In this document: one piece after another, positions 50,417 through 61,110 of the stretch | Numbering within the stretch: position 1 is the first letter of the stretch | How the letters are laid out: the number at the start of each line of letters is the position of its first letter | DNA from: Pseudomonas sp. F(2018) | GTDB taxonomy: Bacteria; Pseudomonadota; Gammaproteobacteria; Pseudomonadales; Pseudomonadaceae | DNA: 64,000 nt | Assembly (NCBI RefSeq): GCF_005508865.1 | Contig: NZ_SCOM01000003.1 | Span: 248,001-312,000 of the forward strand | Direction: 5' to 3' | The notes under the pieces: model-generated | Database searches by the model: none | Seen by the model: only the letters and a program-made list of their open reading frames with translations | What the model was told of the DNA's origin: nothing | Translations under genes and position numbers: made by a program

Positions 50417-50824
50417 TCATTGAATGATCAGGTTGTTGAACAGCAGGTCCTCGACGATGGGCTTGCCCTCTTCCTGATTCAGCACGTCCTGCACCTGCTT
50501 CAGCGCCTCCTGGCGCAGCTTCTCCTTGGCCGCTTCGTCGGCCATGCCGGCCTCGGTCTGCTGGGCGAACAGCATCACCAGTTGGTTGCGGATCAGCGGC
50601 TCGTGGTGCTCGACCTTCTCCTCGGCCTCGCTGCCGGTCACCCGCAGGGCGATGTCGGCCTTGAAGAACTTCAGCTTGGGCCCGGCGCCGAAGTTTCCCA
50701 CCAGGGCCGGCACCAGGCTGACGTAGGCGACCTTGGGCGCGGCGTTCTCTTCCTCGCCGCCGCCACTGGCCAGGGCGGTGCACGGCAGGATCAGGGCCAG
50801 CAGCAGAGCGATGCGGTTTTTCAC
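50417..50824 (-). CDS. FliL-like exported protein
   Basis: A 135-residue protein with an N-terminal hydrophobic signal (about 3-19), a Gly/Glu linker and a FliL-type domain (LRVTGSEAEEKVEHHEPLIRN in part; C-terminal EGKPIVEDLLFNNLIIQ). It resembles the FliL family of flagellar stator-associated proteins but lies outside any flagellar operon. It may be a FliL paralogue with another role. Confidence 0.82.
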   Translation of the reverse strand: MKNRIALLLALILPCTALASGGGEEENAAPKVAYVSLVPALVGNFGAGPKLKFFKADIALRVTGSEAEEKVEHHEPLIRNQLVMLFAQQTEAGMADEAAKEKLRQEALKQVQDVLNQEEGKPIVEDLLFNNLIIQ

Positions 50825-50982
50825 GGAAGATTCCTCGAAGGCAGATGCCGCCTAGCATAGCCATAGCGGCCCGCGCGCCCAAGCCCGACGCTTATAGGCC
50901 GCCATCAGATGCGGGCATGCTCGTTGACCCACCGGGCGCGCCTCCTACACTGCCGGACAGTCACGAACCCGAGGAAAGTGCG

Positions 50983-51963
50983 ATGAAAGCCCTGCTCTGC
51001 AAAGCCTTCGGCCCGGCCTCCAGCCTGGTCCTGGAAGACCTGCCCAGCCCCGAACCGAAGAAGAACGAGGTGCTGATCGAGGTGCATGCCGCCGGCGTCA
51101 ACTTCCCCGACACCCTGATCATCGAAGGCAAGTACCAGTTCAAGCCGCCGTTCCCCTTCGCGCCGGGCGGTGAAGCGGCCGGCGTGGTCAAGGCGGTTGG
51201 CGAGAAGATCAGCCACCTCAAGGCCGGCGACCGGGTCATGGCCCTGACCGGCTGGGGCAGCTTCGCCGAAGAGGTGGCAGTGCCCGGCTACAACGTGCTG
51301 CCAGTGCCCAAGACCATGGACCTGACCACCGCCGCGGCCTTCAGCATGACCTACGGCACCTCGATGCACGCCCTCAAGCAGCGGGCCAACCTGCAGAAGG
51401 GCGAGACCCTGCTGGTGCTTGGCGCCTCCGGCGGCGTCGGCCTGGCGGCCGTGGAGATCGGCAAGGCCATGGGCGCCACCGTGATCGCCGCGGCGAGCTC
51501 CGCCGAGAAGCTGGAAGTGGCGCGCAACGCCGGCGCCGACCATCTGATCAACTACAGCGAGCAGAGCCTCAAGGACGAGGTGAAGAAACTCACCGGCGGC
51601 CAGGGCGTCGACGTGATCTACGACCCGGTGGGTGGCGAGCTGTTCGAGGAGGCATTCCGCTCCATCGCCTGGAACGGCCGCTTCCTGGTGGTCGGCTTCG
51701 CCGCCGGCGGCGGCATTCCGGCCCTGCCGGCCAACCTGCCGCTGCTCAAGGGCGCGTCGCTGGTCGGCGTGTTCTGGGGCTCGTTCGCCCAGCGCCAGCC
51801 GCAGGACAACGCCGCCAACTTCGAGCAGCTGTTCGCCTGGCATGCCGAGGGCAAGCTCAAGCCGCTGGTGTCGCAGACCTTCCCGCTGGCACAGGGTGCC
51901 GCGGCCATCGATGCGCTGGGTCAGCGCAAGGCCGTGGGCAAGGTCGTGGTGCAGATCAAGTAA
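50983..51963 (+). CDS. Zinc-independent quinone oxidoreductase (NADPH:quinone reductase family)
   Basis: A 326-residue medium-chain dehydrogenase/reductase of the QOR branch. It has AGVNFPDTLIIEGKYQ (about 31-46) and the dinucleotide motif GASGGVGLAAVEIG (about 145-158), and lacks the Zn-binding cysteines of alcohol dehydrogenases. The ATG at 50983 follows GAGGAAAG. Substrates could be quinones or enoyl-CoA-type compounds; specificity cannot be read. Confidence 0.88.
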   Translation: MKALLCKAFGPASSLVLEDLPSPEPKKNEVLIEVHAAGVNFPDTLIIEGKYQFKPPFPFAPGGEAAGVVKAVGEKISHLKAGDRVMALTGWGSFAEEVAVPGYNVLPVPKTMDLTTAAAFSMTYGTSMHALKQRANLQKGETLLVLGASGGVGLAAVEIGKAMGATVIAAASSAEKLEVARNAGADHLINYSEQSLKDEVKKLTGGQGVDVIYDPVGGELFEEAFRSIAWNGRFLVVGFAAGGGIPALPANLPLLKGASLVGVFWGSFAQRQPQDNAANFEQLFAWHAEGKLKPLVSQTFPLAQGAAAIDALGQRKAVGKVVVQIK

Positions 51964-51975
51964 GAGCTGCCGCCA

Positions 51976-52004
51976 CAAAAAAAGCCGCCCTCGGGCGGCT
52001 TTTT
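51976..52004. terminator. Bidirectional terminator between qor and the ferredoxin reductase
   Basis: An A7 run, GCCGCC-CTCG-GGCGGC stem-loop and T5. It is almost base-for-base the terminator at 7192-7218, including flanking ACAAAAAA and TTTTTCAT. It serves two convergent genes. Confidence 0.9.
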
Positions 52005-52017
52005 CATGGCCGGGCGA

Positions 52018-52986
52018 TCATTCCCGGGGCGCGTAGGCGAACACGTCGGCGCGCATCTGGTGCGCATCCATGCCGGCCTCGACCAGGGCGTCGAGTGTGC
52101 CGTAGACCATGCCCGGCGAGCCGCTGGCGTAGACGTGCAGGGCCTTGAGATCGGCGAAGTCCTGGCACACCGCCTCGTGCAGCATGCCGCAACGCCCCTC
52201 CCAGCCGCAGCTGTCGCTGACCACCTTGTGCAGATGCAGGCCGGGCTGGCCTTCCCAGGCCTGCCAGCTGTCCAGCCGATAGAAATCGTCTGGCTGACGC
52301 ACGCCCCAGTACAGGTGCAGCGGATGGGTGAAGCCGGTGGCGCGGCAGTGCTCGATCAGGCTGTGCATCTGCGCCATGCCGGTACCGGCGGCGAGCAGCA
52401 CCAGCGGCCCGTCCGGCAACTCGGCCAGATGGGTGTCGCCGAACGGCATCTGCACCCGCGCCAGACGCATGCGGCGCAGCTGCGCGACGATCTGCCGGCT
52501 GCTGTCCTCGCGGGTCAGGATATGCAGCTCCAGATCACGGCCCTGATGGGGTGCCGAGGCCAGGGAGAAGGCCGACCATTCGCCGTCGTCACGCTGCAGC
52601 AGCAGGTACTGCCCGGCGTGGTAGCGCGGCGCCTTGCCGGCCGGTGCACGTAGCAGCACGCGGCAGACATCGCCGCCGAGGTCTTCCAGATCGAGCACCT
52701 GGCAACCGAAGGTACGTACCGGCAACTCGCCCGGGGCGAGCACGCCGTCCCAATGCAGCACGCAGTCTTGCAGCGGCTCGGCCAGGCAGGTGAACAGCTC
52801 GCCGTGGTCCAGCTCGGCGCCGGCCTGGCGCACCCGCCCCTCCACCAGCAACGCCGCGCAGATATGGCAGTTGCCGTTGCGACAGCTCTGCGGGCAGTCG
52901 TAGCCCAGACGCCGCGCGGCATCGAGGATACGCTCGCCGCCATGCACGTCGAGCACCGCGCCCGAGGGCTGCAGGGTGATCTTCAT
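52018..52986 (-). CDS. Ferredoxin-fused flavin reductase (Fre/ascD-like)
   Basis: A 322-residue protein with an N-terminal plant-type 2Fe-2S domain (C35-x4-C40-x2-C43 and C67) followed by FNR-type FAD and NAD(P) domains (AFSLASAP about 157-164, LLAAGTGMAQM about 211-221). It is often annotated CDP-6-deoxy-delta-3,4-glucoseen reductase, but adjacency to ubiD suggests a flavin or Fe-S reductase partner, like E. coli ubiD-fre. An alternative ATG at 53013 overlaps the ubiD stop (TGATG) and would add 9 residues. Confidence 0.85.
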   Translation of the reverse strand: MKITLQPSGAVLDVHGGERILDAARRLGYDCPQSCRNGNCHICAALLVEGRVRQAGAELDHGELFTCLAEPLQDCVLHWDGVLAPGELPVRTFGCQVLDLEDLGGDVCRVLLRAPAGKAPRYHAGQYLLLQRDDGEWSAFSLASAPHQGRDLELHILTREDSSRQIVAQLRRMRLARVQMPFGDTHLAELPDGPLVLLAAGTGMAQMHSLIEHCRATGFTHPLHLYWGVRQPDDFYRLDSWQAWEGQPGLHLHKVVSDSCGWEGRCGMLHEAVCQDFADLKALHVYASGSPGMVYGTLDALVEAGMDAHQMRADVFAYAPRE

Positions 52987-53012
52987 GACTTGCTCAGCAG
53001 GTGACGCGCTCA

Positions 53013-54479
53013 TCAGTCGATGCCCAGCTCTTTCCACATGTCGTCGATACGTGCGACCACGGCCGGGTCCTTTTCGATCACCCTGCCCCACTCGCGCGAG
53101 GTCTCGCCTGGCCACTTGTGGGTGGCATCCAGGCCCATCTTCGAGCCCAGACCGGAGACCGGCGAGGCGAAGTCGAGGTAGTCGATCGGCGTGTTGTCGA
53201 TCATCACTGTGTCGCGCTTGGGGTCCATGCGCGTGGTGATGGCCCAGATCACGTCGTTCCAGTCGCGGGCATTCACATCGTCGTCGGTGACGATGACGAA
53301 CTTGGTGTACATGAACTGGCGCAGGAAGGACCAGACGCCGAGCATCACGCGCTTGGCGTGGCCGGGGTACTGCTTCTTCATGGTCACCACCGCCATGCGG
53401 TAGGAGCAGCCTTCCGGCGGCAGGTAGAAGTCGGTGATCTCCGGGAACTGCTTCTGCAGGATCGGCACGAACACCTCGTTCAGCGCCACGCCGAGGATCG
53501 CCGGCTCATCCGGCGGCCGGCCGGTGTAGGTGCTGTGGTAGATCGGCTCGCGGCGACGGGTGATGCGCTCCACGGTGAACACCGGGAAGGTGTCGACCTC
53601 GTTGTAGTAGCCGGTGTGGTCGCCATAGGGGCCTTCCGGCGCGGTCTCGCCCGGATAGATATGACCTTCCAGCACGATCTCGGCACTGGCCGGCACCTGC
53701 AGGTCGGAGCCGATGGCCTTGACCAGCTCGGTACGGTGGCCGCGCAAGAGTCCTGCGAAGGCGTACTCGGAGAGGGTGTCCGGCACCGGGGTGACGGCAC
53801 CGAGGATGGTCGCCGGGTCGGCGCCCAGGGCCACGGCCACCGGATAGGGACGATCCGGGTACTTCTGGCACCACTCGCGGTAATCCAGCGCGCCGCCGCG
53901 GTGGCTGAGCCAGCGCATGATCACCTTGTTGCGGCCGATCACCTGCTGGCGGTAGATGCCGAGATTCTGCCGCTCCTTGTTGGGCCCCTTGGTGATGGTC
54001 AGACCCCAGGTGATCAGCGGCGCCACGTCGCCCGGCCAGCAGGTCTGCACCGGCAGCTTGCCCAGGTCGACGGCGTCGCCCTCCTCGATCACCTCGTGGC
54101 ACGGCGCATCCTTGAGCACCTTGGGCGCCATGCTGATGACCTTCTTGTAGATCGGCAGCTTGCTCCAGGCGTCCTTCAGGCCCTTGGGCGGCTCGGGCTC
54201 CTTGAGGAAGGCCAGCAGCTTGCCGATCTCGCGCAGCTCGCCGACATCCTCGGCGCCCATGCCCAAGGCCACGCGCTCGGGGGTGCCGAACAGGTTGCCC
54301 AGCACCGGCACGTCGAAGCCCGTGGGCTTCTCGAACAGCAGCGCGGGACCGCCGCGGCGCAGAGTGCGGTCGCAGATTTCGGTCATTTCCAGCACGGGGG
54401 AAACCGGGGTCTGGATGCGCTTGAGTTCGCCGCGCTTTTCCAGCTCGCGGATGAAGTCGCGCAGGTCGCGATACTGCAT
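53013..54479 (-). CDS. ubiD: UbiD decarboxylase
   Basis: A 488-residue prenylated-FMN-dependent decarboxylase acting on 3-octaprenyl-4-hydroxybenzoate in ubiquinone synthesis. It starts [10 protein letters not shown] and contains the R-x-D-E...-type active region around [16 protein letters not shown] (about 276-291). Length matches E. coli UbiD. The following reductase gene begins at or close to its stop. Confidence 0.96.
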   Translation of the reverse strand: MQYRDLRDFIRELEKRGELKRIQTPVSPVLEMTEICDRTLRRGGPALLFEKPTGFDVPVLGNLFGTPERVALGMGAEDVGELREIGKLLAFLKEPEPPKGLKDAWSKLPIYKKVISMAPKVLKDAPCHEVIEEGDAVDLGKLPVQTCWPGDVAPLITWGLTITKGPNKERQNLGIYRQQVIGRNKVIMRWLSHRGGALDYREWCQKYPDRPYPVAVALGADPATILGAVTPVPDTLSEYAFAGLLRGHRTELVKAIGSDLQVPASAEIVLEGHIYPGETAPEGPYGDHTGYYNEVDTFPVFTVERITRRREPIYHSTYTGRPPDEPAILGVALNEVFVPILQKQFPEITDFYLPPEGCSYRMAVVTMKKQYPGHAKRVMLGVWSFLRQFMYTKFVIVTDDDVNARDWNDVIWAITTRMDPKRDTVMIDNTPIDYLDFASPVSGLGSKMGLDATHKWPGETSREWGRVIEKDPAVVARIDDMWKELGID

Positions 54480-54551
54480 GCTTGGGCCTCACAGGTCGGG
54501 GCGCAAAGTTTAGCGCCGAACTGGGTTATTCAGAAGGCTGCACAAACGCAA

Positions 54552-54571
54552 AGGCCGGGTTTCCCCGGCCT
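54552..54571 (-). terminator. Terminator after rho
   Basis: AGGCCGGG (54552-54559) and CCCGGCCT (54564-54571) pair perfectly with a 4-nt loop. Read on the minus strand it is followed by TTGCGTTT, a weak T-rich tail. Confidence 0.7.
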
Positions 54572-54588
54572 CTGTGGCAACGCTCGAA

Positions 54589-55848
<1,260 letters not shown>

Positions 55849-55931
55849 AGGAATGACGTAGGTATATGAAGGAGGGAAGGAAAGCCTTGGGCTTTGCTGG
55901 CCGCGCCGCGAGAAGGCGACTGGATCGCTCG

Positions 55932-55939
55932 ATATTATC
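55932..55939 (-). promoter_or_regulatory. Possible -10 region of rho
   Basis: On the minus strand the sequence CGATAATATC contains GATAAT/TAATAT, about 85 nt upstream of the rho ATG. No matching -35 is clear, so this is tentative. Confidence 0.3.
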
Positions 55940-56040
55940 GGGAGGAGTGCGTCGGCGACGGCTTGGGGGGCAACGGGGAACCCGTTGCAGGCCCGAATGT
56001 AACACCGCGTTTATCGCGACGTCCAGCCTGCGCCCAAAGA

Positions 56041-56069
56041 AAAAGCCCCGCGATGTGCGGGGCTTCTAT
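56041..56069 (-). terminator. Terminator after trxA
   Basis: AGCCCCGC (56044-56051) and GCGGGGCT (56057-56064) form an 8-bp stem with a 5-nt loop. On the minus strand it is followed by TTTTTCTTT, a good T-tract, so trxA ends here and rho has its own promoter. Confidence 0.88.
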
Positions 56070-56085
56070 TACAGCGGCGAACGCC

Positions 56086-56412
56086 TCAGATGTTGGCGTC
56101 GAGGAAGGCGGCCAGCTGCGACTTGGACAGGGCGCCGACCTTGGTGGCCTCGACGTTGCCGTTCTTGAACAGCATCAGGGTCGGGATGCCACGCACGCCG
56201 TACTTCGGCGGGGTTTCCTGGTTTTCGTCGATGTTCAGCTTGCAGACCTTCAGCTTGCCGGCGTAGGTCTGGGCGATTTCGTCCAGCACCGGGGCGATCA
56301 TCTTGCACGGGCCGCACCATTCGGCCCAGTAGTCGACCAGGACCGGACCTTCGGCCTTGATCACGTCATCTTCGAAGCTGGTGTCGCTGACGTTGGTGAT
56401 GAAATCGCTCAT
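56086..56412 (-). CDS. trxA: Thioredoxin
   Basis: A 108-residue thioredoxin with the active site WCGPC (Cys33, Cys36), the cis-Pro motif GIPTLML and the buried Asp of VLVDYWA. The ATG at 56412 (MSDFITNV) is used; the upstream extension is shadow. It lies between rho and ppx in the order trxA-rho known for gammaproteobacteria. Confidence 0.97.
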   Translation of the reverse strand: MSDFITNVSDTSFEDDVIKAEGPVLVDYWAEWCGPCKMIAPVLDEIAQTYAGKLKVCKLNIDENQETPPKYGVRGIPTLMLFKNGNVEATKVGALSKSQLAAFLDANI

Positions 56413-56488
56413 GTGAGTCTCCGTGATCGGAAGCAGAAAAGTGGCGCCATGATAGCCCGCATCCGCCCCTGCCGAAAGCCGCTCTCCA

Positions 56489-56518
56489 TTGAGCTTGACT
56501 ATCAATGGATTTCATACT
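56489..56518 (+). promoter_or_regulatory. Candidate promoter for ppx
   Basis: TTGAGC (56489-56494) and CATACT (56513-56518) are spaced by 18 nt in the trxA-ppx divergent region, about 105 nt ahead of the ppx ATG. Confidence 0.4.
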
Positions 56519-56623
56519 GCTGATGAAAGACTACGGCAACCCAGCCACGGGCGGTTAACATGCTGCCATGCGGTGCCCGCTCGCTCAGGACCGGCGCCAA
56601 CGTTTGCCAAGGGACAATCCTTC

Positions 56624-58123
56624 ATGCCCAACACCGCCAAGCAGTTTCCTCTGATTGCCGCCATCGACCTCGGTTCCAACAGCTTCCACATGGTGCTGGC
56701 CAAGACCGACCACGGCGAGATCCGCATCCTCGAGCGGCTCGGTGAAAAAGTGCAGCTGGCCGCCGGCCTGGACGACGGGCGCGTGCTCAGCGAGGAAGCT
56801 ATGCAGCGCGGCCTGGACTGCCTGCGCCGCTTCGGCCAGCTGATCCAGGGGCTGCCCCAGGGCGCCGTGCGCATCGTCGGCACCAACGCCCTGCGCGAGG
56901 CGCGCAACCGCGCCGAGTTCATCCGCCGCGCCGACGAACTGCTCGGCCACCAGGTGGAAGTCATCTCCGGCCGCGAGGAAGCGCGCCTGATCTACCTCGG
57001 CGTGTCGCACAGCATCGCCGACACCCCCGGCAAGCGCCTGGTGGTGGACATCGGCGGCGGCAGCACCGAATTCATCGTCGGCCAGCGCTTCGAACCGCTG
57101 CTGCGCGAAAGTCTGCAGATGGGCTGCGTCAGCTACACCCAGCGCTACTTCCGCGACGGCAAGATCACCCCGGCGCGCTACGCCCAGGCCTACACCGCCG
57201 CACGCCTGGAGCTGATGAGCATCGAGCAGGGCCTGCAGCGCCTGGGCTGGCAGGAATCGGTGGGCGCCTCCGGCACCATTCGCGCCGTGGGCCTGGCGAT
57301 CAAGGCCGGCGGCCTGGGCAACGGCGAGATCAACCCCGAGGGCCTGGCCTGGCTCAAGCGCAAGGTGTTCAAGCTGGGCGAGGCGGACAAGCTCGACCTG
57401 GAGGGCATCAAGCCCGATCGCCGGCAGATCTTCCCGGCCGGCCTGGCCATTGCCGAGGCCATCTTCGACGCCCTCGACCTGCAGCGCATGGACCACTCCG
57501 AGGGCGCCCTGCGCGAAGGCGTGCTCTACGACCTGCTCGGCCGCCATCACCACGAGGACGTACGCGAACGCACCCTGGGCGCGCTGATGGAGCGCTACCA
57601 CGTCGACCTGCAGCAGGCCGCGCGAGTCGAGGCCAAGGCCCTGCAGGCCCTGGAGAAGGTGACCGAGGCCTGGCAGCTGGACGAGGACTGGCACAGCGAC
57701 CTGCTGCAGTGGGGCGCGCGGGTGCACGAGATCGGCCTGGATATCGCCCACTACCAGTACCACAAGCACGGCGCCTACCTGATCGAGCACTCCGACCTGG
57801 CCGGCTTTTCCCGCCGCGACCAGCTGATGCTGGCCCTGCTGGTGCGCGGCCATCGCCGCAACATCCCCAAGGATCGCTTCGCCGAGTTCGGCGAGGACGG
57901 CGTACAGCTGCAGCGCCTGTGCGTGCTGCTGCGCTTCGCCATCCTCTTCCACCACATCCGCGGCACCCAGGAAATGCCCAAGGTACAGCTGAAGGCCGGC
58001 CCGCAGAGCCTGGACCTGACCTTCCCCGACGGCTGGCTGGCGGCCAACCCGCTGACCCAGGCCGACTTCGAGCAGGAAGCCGAGTGGCTGACGCGGATCG
58101 GCTTCACCCTCAGCGTGCGCTGA
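56624..58123 (+). CDS. ppx: Exopolyphosphatase
   Basis: A 499-residue Ppx/GppA phosphatase that degrades polyphosphate from the end. It has the ASKHA motifs [15 protein letters not shown] (about 11-25) and [14 protein letters not shown] (about 143-156), and a C-terminal HD-like helical domain ([12 protein letters not shown] about 387). The ATG at 56624 is used; the upstream frame lacks similarity. In pseudomonads ppk is usually the convergent neighbour of ppx, but here serA follows instead. Confidence 0.94.
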   Translation: MPNTAKQFPLIAAIDLGSNSFHMVLAKTDHGEIRILERLGEKVQLAAGLDDGRVLSEEAMQRGLDCLRRFGQLIQGLPQGAVRIVGTNALREARNRAEFIRRADELLGHQVEVISGREEARLIYLGVSHSIADTPGKRLVVDIGGGSTEFIVGQRFEPLLRESLQMGCVSYTQRYFRDGKITPARYAQAYTAARLELMSIEQGLQRLGWQESVGASGTIRAVGLAIKAGGLGNGEINPEGLAWLKRKVFKLGEADKLDLEGIKPDRRQIFPAGLAIAEAIFDALDLQRMDHSEGALREGVLYDLLGRHHHEDVRERTLGALMERYHVDLQQAARVEAKALQALEKVTEAWQLDEDWHSDLLQWGARVHEIGLDIAHYQYHKHGAYLIEHSDLAGFSRRDQLMLALLVRGHRRNIPKDRFAEFGEDGVQLQRLCVLLRFAILFHHIRGTQEMPKVQLKAGPQSLDLTFPDGWLAANPLTQADFEQEAEWLTRIGFTLSVR

Positions 58124-58133
58124 AGGGAATGCT

Positions 58134-58192
58134 GTAGCCTGGATGCAATCCAGGGGCGGTGCTGCCGACTTCCCGGATTGCATCCGGGCTAC
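58134..58192. repeat. GTAGCC(T/C)GGATGCAATCC inverted repeat element
   Basis: The 18-base arm at 58134-58151 and the complementary arm at 58175-58192 match with one difference. The intervening 23 nt give a long hairpin. This sequence is a known dispersed intergenic repeat type in Pseudomonas and other gammaproteobacteria. It is followed by AGCTCGCTCCTACG (58208-58221), the core of another Pseudomonas repeat. Confidence 0.85.
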
Positions 58193-58242
58193 GGAACTCA
58201 CGACGAAGCTCGCTCCTACGCCACGTGATCGCACAGCCAATG

Positions 58243-58271
58243 AAAAAAGGGAGGCCTAGGCCTCCCTTTTT
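58243..58271. terminator. Bidirectional terminator between ppx and serA
   Basis: A perfect palindrome, AAAAAGGGAGGCCTAGGCCT with its mirror half, giving a GGGAGGC / GCCTCCC stem with A- and T-tracts on both sides. It terminates the convergent ppx and serA transcripts. Confidence 0.92.
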
Positions 58272-58289
58272 CGTTGCAGCGCGGCGTTC

Positions 58290-59519
58290 TTAGAAGAGGA
58301 CGCGGCTGCGGATGGTGCCGGTGACGTGCTGCAGCTTCTCGAGGGCCAGGTCGGAGTACTCGGCGTCGACGTCGATCACCACGTAGCCGACCTTGTCGTT
58401 GGTCTGCAGGAACTGGCCGGAGATGTTGATGCCGTTGTCGGCGAACACCTTGTTGATCTCGCTCATCACGCCCGGCACGTTCTGGTGGATGTGCAGCAGG
58501 CGGTGCTTGCCCGGGTGCGCCGGCAGGGCGACTTCCGGGAAGTTCACGGACGACACGGAAGTGCCGTTGTCGCTGTACTTGACCAGCTTCTCGGCCACTT
58601 CCAGGCCGATGTTGGCCTGCGCCTCAGCAGTCGAACCACCGATATGCGGGGTCAGGATCACGCGATCCAGGCCACGCAGCGGGCTCTCGAACTCTTCGTC
58701 GTTGGACTTCGGCTCGACCGGGAACACGTCGATGGCGGCGCCGATCAGGTGCTCGTCCTTGATCGCGGCGGCCAGGTGCTCCAGCTCGACCACGGTGCCG
58801 CGGGCGGCGTTGATCAGGATGCCGCCCTTCTTCATGGCGCGGATTTCCTTCTCGCCGATCATCCACTGGGTGGATGGCAGCTCCGGCACGTGCAGGGAAA
58901 CGATGTCGGCCATGCCCAGCAGGTCGTGCAGCTTGGCCACCTGGGTGGCGTTGCCCAGCGGCAGCTTGGTCACGGTGTCGTAGAAGAACACCTGCATGCC
59001 CAGGGCCTCGGCCAGGACCGAGAGCTGGGTGCCGATGGAGCCGTAGCCGACGATGCCGAGCTTCTTGCCGCGGATCTCGAAGGAGTTGGCCGCCGACTTG
59101 ATCCAGCCACCACGGTGGCAGGAGGCGTTCTTCTCCGGAATGCCGCGCAGCAGCAGGATGGCCTGGGCCAGTACCAGCTCGGCGACCGAGCGGGTGTTGG
59201 AATAGGGGGCGTTGAACACGGCGATGCCGCGCTCGCGGGCGGCGTCCAGGTCGACCTGGTTGGTGCCGATGCAGAAGCAGCCGACGGCGACCAGCTTCTT
59301 GGCGCAGTCGAAGACTTCCTCGGTCAGCTGGGTGCGGGAACGGATGCCGATGAAGTGGGCGTCGGCGATCTTGCTCTTCAGCTCGTCGTCGGACAGGGCG
59401 CCCTTGAGGTACTCGATGTTGGTGTAACCAGCGGCCTTCAGGGTGTCGACGGCATTCTGGTGCACGCCTTCCAGCAGAAGGAACTTGATCTTGCTCTTGT
59501 CGAGAGAGGTCTTGCTCAT
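58290..59519 (-). CDS. serA: D-3-phosphoglycerate dehydrogenase
   Basis: The first enzyme of serine synthesis, 409 residues. It has the NAD motif GIVGYGSIGTQL (about 158-169), the catalytic Arg/Glu/His of the D-2-hydroxyacid dehydrogenases (NAARGTVV, LTPHIGGSTAEAQ) and a C-terminal ACT domain (about 338-409) for serine feedback. SerA-type enzymes can also reduce 2-oxoglutarate to D-2-hydroxyglutarate, which fits the divergent D2HGDH gene. Confidence 0.97.
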   Translation of the reverse strand: MSKTSLDKSKIKFLLLEGVHQNAVDTLKAAGYTNIEYLKGALSDDELKSKIADAHFIGIRSRTQLTEEVFDCAKKLVAVGCFCIGTNQVDLDAARERGIAVFNAPYSNTRSVAELVLAQAILLLRGIPEKNASCHRGGWIKSAANSFEIRGKKLGIVGYGSIGTQLSVLAEALGMQVFFYDTVTKLPLGNATQVAKLHDLLGMADIVSLHVPELPSTQWMIGEKEIRAMKKGGILINAARGTVVELEHLAAAIKDEHLIGAAIDVFPVEPKSNDEEFESPLRGLDRVILTPHIGGSTAEAQANIGLEVAEKLVKYSDNGTSVSSVNFPEVALPAHPGKHRLLHIHQNVPGVMSEINKVFADNGINISGQFLQTNDKVGYVVIDVDAEYSDLALEKLQHVTGTIRSRVLF

Positions 59520-59617
59520 CGGAGTACCTGTTGTCCCACAAAAAGGTGTCAGGAAAACGGCCGAAAACACTGCCGGCCGGCCCCGCGGATCGGCTCGGGG
59601 GCACGATTGGCGGGGGG

Positions 59618-59633
59618 CGTATGCTAGCATACG
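59618..59633. promoter_or_regulatory. 16-bp perfect palindrome with symmetrical -10 elements
   Basis: CGTATGCTAGCATACG reads the same on both strands. Each strand contains TATGCT, a reasonable -10 hexamer, so it may be a shared divergent promoter core or a dimeric operator. It lies 99 nt from the serA start and 74 nt from the D2HGDH start. Confidence 0.55.
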
Positions 59634-59706
59634 AGCCCCGCGAAACCGCCACCCCTGACCGATGAAGCGTTCTCAGGGTGACCATGAATCGTTTGAGAGT
59701 TCCCAG

Positions 59707-61101
59707 ATGACCAATCCTGCCCTGATCGATGAGCTGAAGACCCTGGTGGAACCCGGCAAGGTGCTGACCGACGCTGACTCCCTCAACGCCTACGGCAAGG
59801 ATTGGACCAAGCATTTCGCCCCCGCACCGACCGCCATCGTCTTCCCCAAGACCACCGAGCAGGTGCAGGCCATCGTGCGCTGGGCCAACCAGCACAAGGT
59901 CGCCCTGGTGCCGTCCGGCGGCCGTACCGGCCTGTCCGCCGCCGCCGTCGCCGCCAACGGTGAAGTGGTAGTGGCCTTCGACTACATGAACCAGATCCTC
60001 GAATTCAACGAATTCGACCGCACCGTGGTGTGCCAGCCGGGCGTGGTGACCAAGCAGCTGCAGATGTACGCCGAGGACAAGGGCCTGTACTACCCGGTGG
60101 ACTTCGCCTCCGCCGGCTCCAGCCAGCTGGGCGGCAACATCGGCACCAACGCCGGCGGCATCAAGGTGATTCGCTACGGCATGACCCGCAACTGGGTCGC
60201 CGGCCTGAAAGTGGTCACCGGTACCGGTGAGCTGCTGGAGCTGAACCGCGACCTGATCAAGAACGCCACCGGCTACGACATGCGCCAGCTGTTTATCGGC
60301 GCCGAGGGGACACTCGGATTTGTCGTCGAAGCCACAATGCGCCTGGAGCGCGCGCCGAAGAACCTCACCGCGATGGTCCTCGGCACCCCCGACTTCGACT
60401 CGATCATGCCGGTACTGCACGCCTTCCAGAACAAACTGGACCTGACCGCCTTCGAGTTCTTCTCGGACAAGGCCCTGGCCAAGATCATGGCCCGCGGCGA
60501 CGTACCGCCGGCCTTCGAGACCGACTGCCCGTTCTACGCCCTGCTGGAGTTCGAGGCCACCACCGAGGAAGTCGCCGAGCAGGCCCTGGCCACCTTCGAG
60601 CACTGCGTCGAGCAGGGCTGGGTGGTCGATGGCGTGATGAGCCAGAGCGAGCAGCAGCTGCAGAACCTGTGGAAACTGCGCGAGTACATCTCCGAGACCA
60701 TCAGCCACTGGACCCCGTACAAGAACGACATCTCGGTCACCGTCGGCCAGGTGCCGGCCTTCCTGCACGACATCGACCGCATCGTCGGCGAGAACTACCC
60801 GGACTTCGAGGTGATCTGGTTCGGCCATATCGGCGACGGCAACCTGCACCTGAACATCCTCAAGCCGGAGAACCTGTCCAAGGACGATTTCTTCGCCAAG
60901 TGCGCCATCGTCAACAAGTGGGTGTTCGAGACCGTGCAAAAGTACAACGGCTCGATCAGCGCCGAGCACGGCGTGGGCATGACCAAGCGCGACTACCTGC
61001 ACTACAGCCGCTCGGAAGCCGAGATCGGCTACATGAAGGCAATCAAGGCCGTATTCGATCCGAACGGCATCATGAACCCAGGCAAGATCTTCCCCCTCTG
61101 A
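59707..61101 (+). CDS. D-2-hydroxyglutarate dehydrogenase (FAD-linked)
   Basis: A 464-residue FAD_binding_4/GlcD-type oxidase. It shows PSGGRTGLS (about 80-88), the FAD-binding GGNIGTNAGGIKVIRYGM (about 142-159) and the metal-binding HIGDGNLHLNI (about 374-384). Start ATG at 59707; an upstream ATG at 59662 is less likely. In pseudomonads this enzyme oxidises D-2-hydroxyglutarate made by SerA, pulling the SerA reaction forward, and the divergent arrangement supports that coupling. Confidence 0.93.
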   Translation: MTNPALIDELKTLVEPGKVLTDADSLNAYGKDWTKHFAPAPTAIVFPKTTEQVQAIVRWANQHKVALVPSGGRTGLSAAAVAANGEVVVAFDYMNQILEFNEFDRTVVCQPGVVTKQLQMYAEDKGLYYPVDFASAGSSQLGGNIGTNAGGIKVIRYGMTRNWVAGLKVVTGTGELLELNRDLIKNATGYDMRQLFIGAEGTLGFVVEATMRLERAPKNLTAMVLGTPDFDSIMPVLHAFQNKLDLTAFEFFSDKALAKIMARGDVPPAFETDCPFYALLEFEATTEEVAEQALATFEHCVEQGWVVDGVMSQSEQQLQNLWKLREYISETISHWTPYKNDISVTVGQVPAFLHDIDRIVGENYPDFEVIWFGHIGDGNLHLNILKPENLSKDDFFAKCAIVNKWVFETVQKYNGSISAEHGVGMTKRDYLHYSRSEAEIGYMKAIKAVFDPNGIMNPGKIFPL

Positions 61102-61110
61102 CTCTCACCA

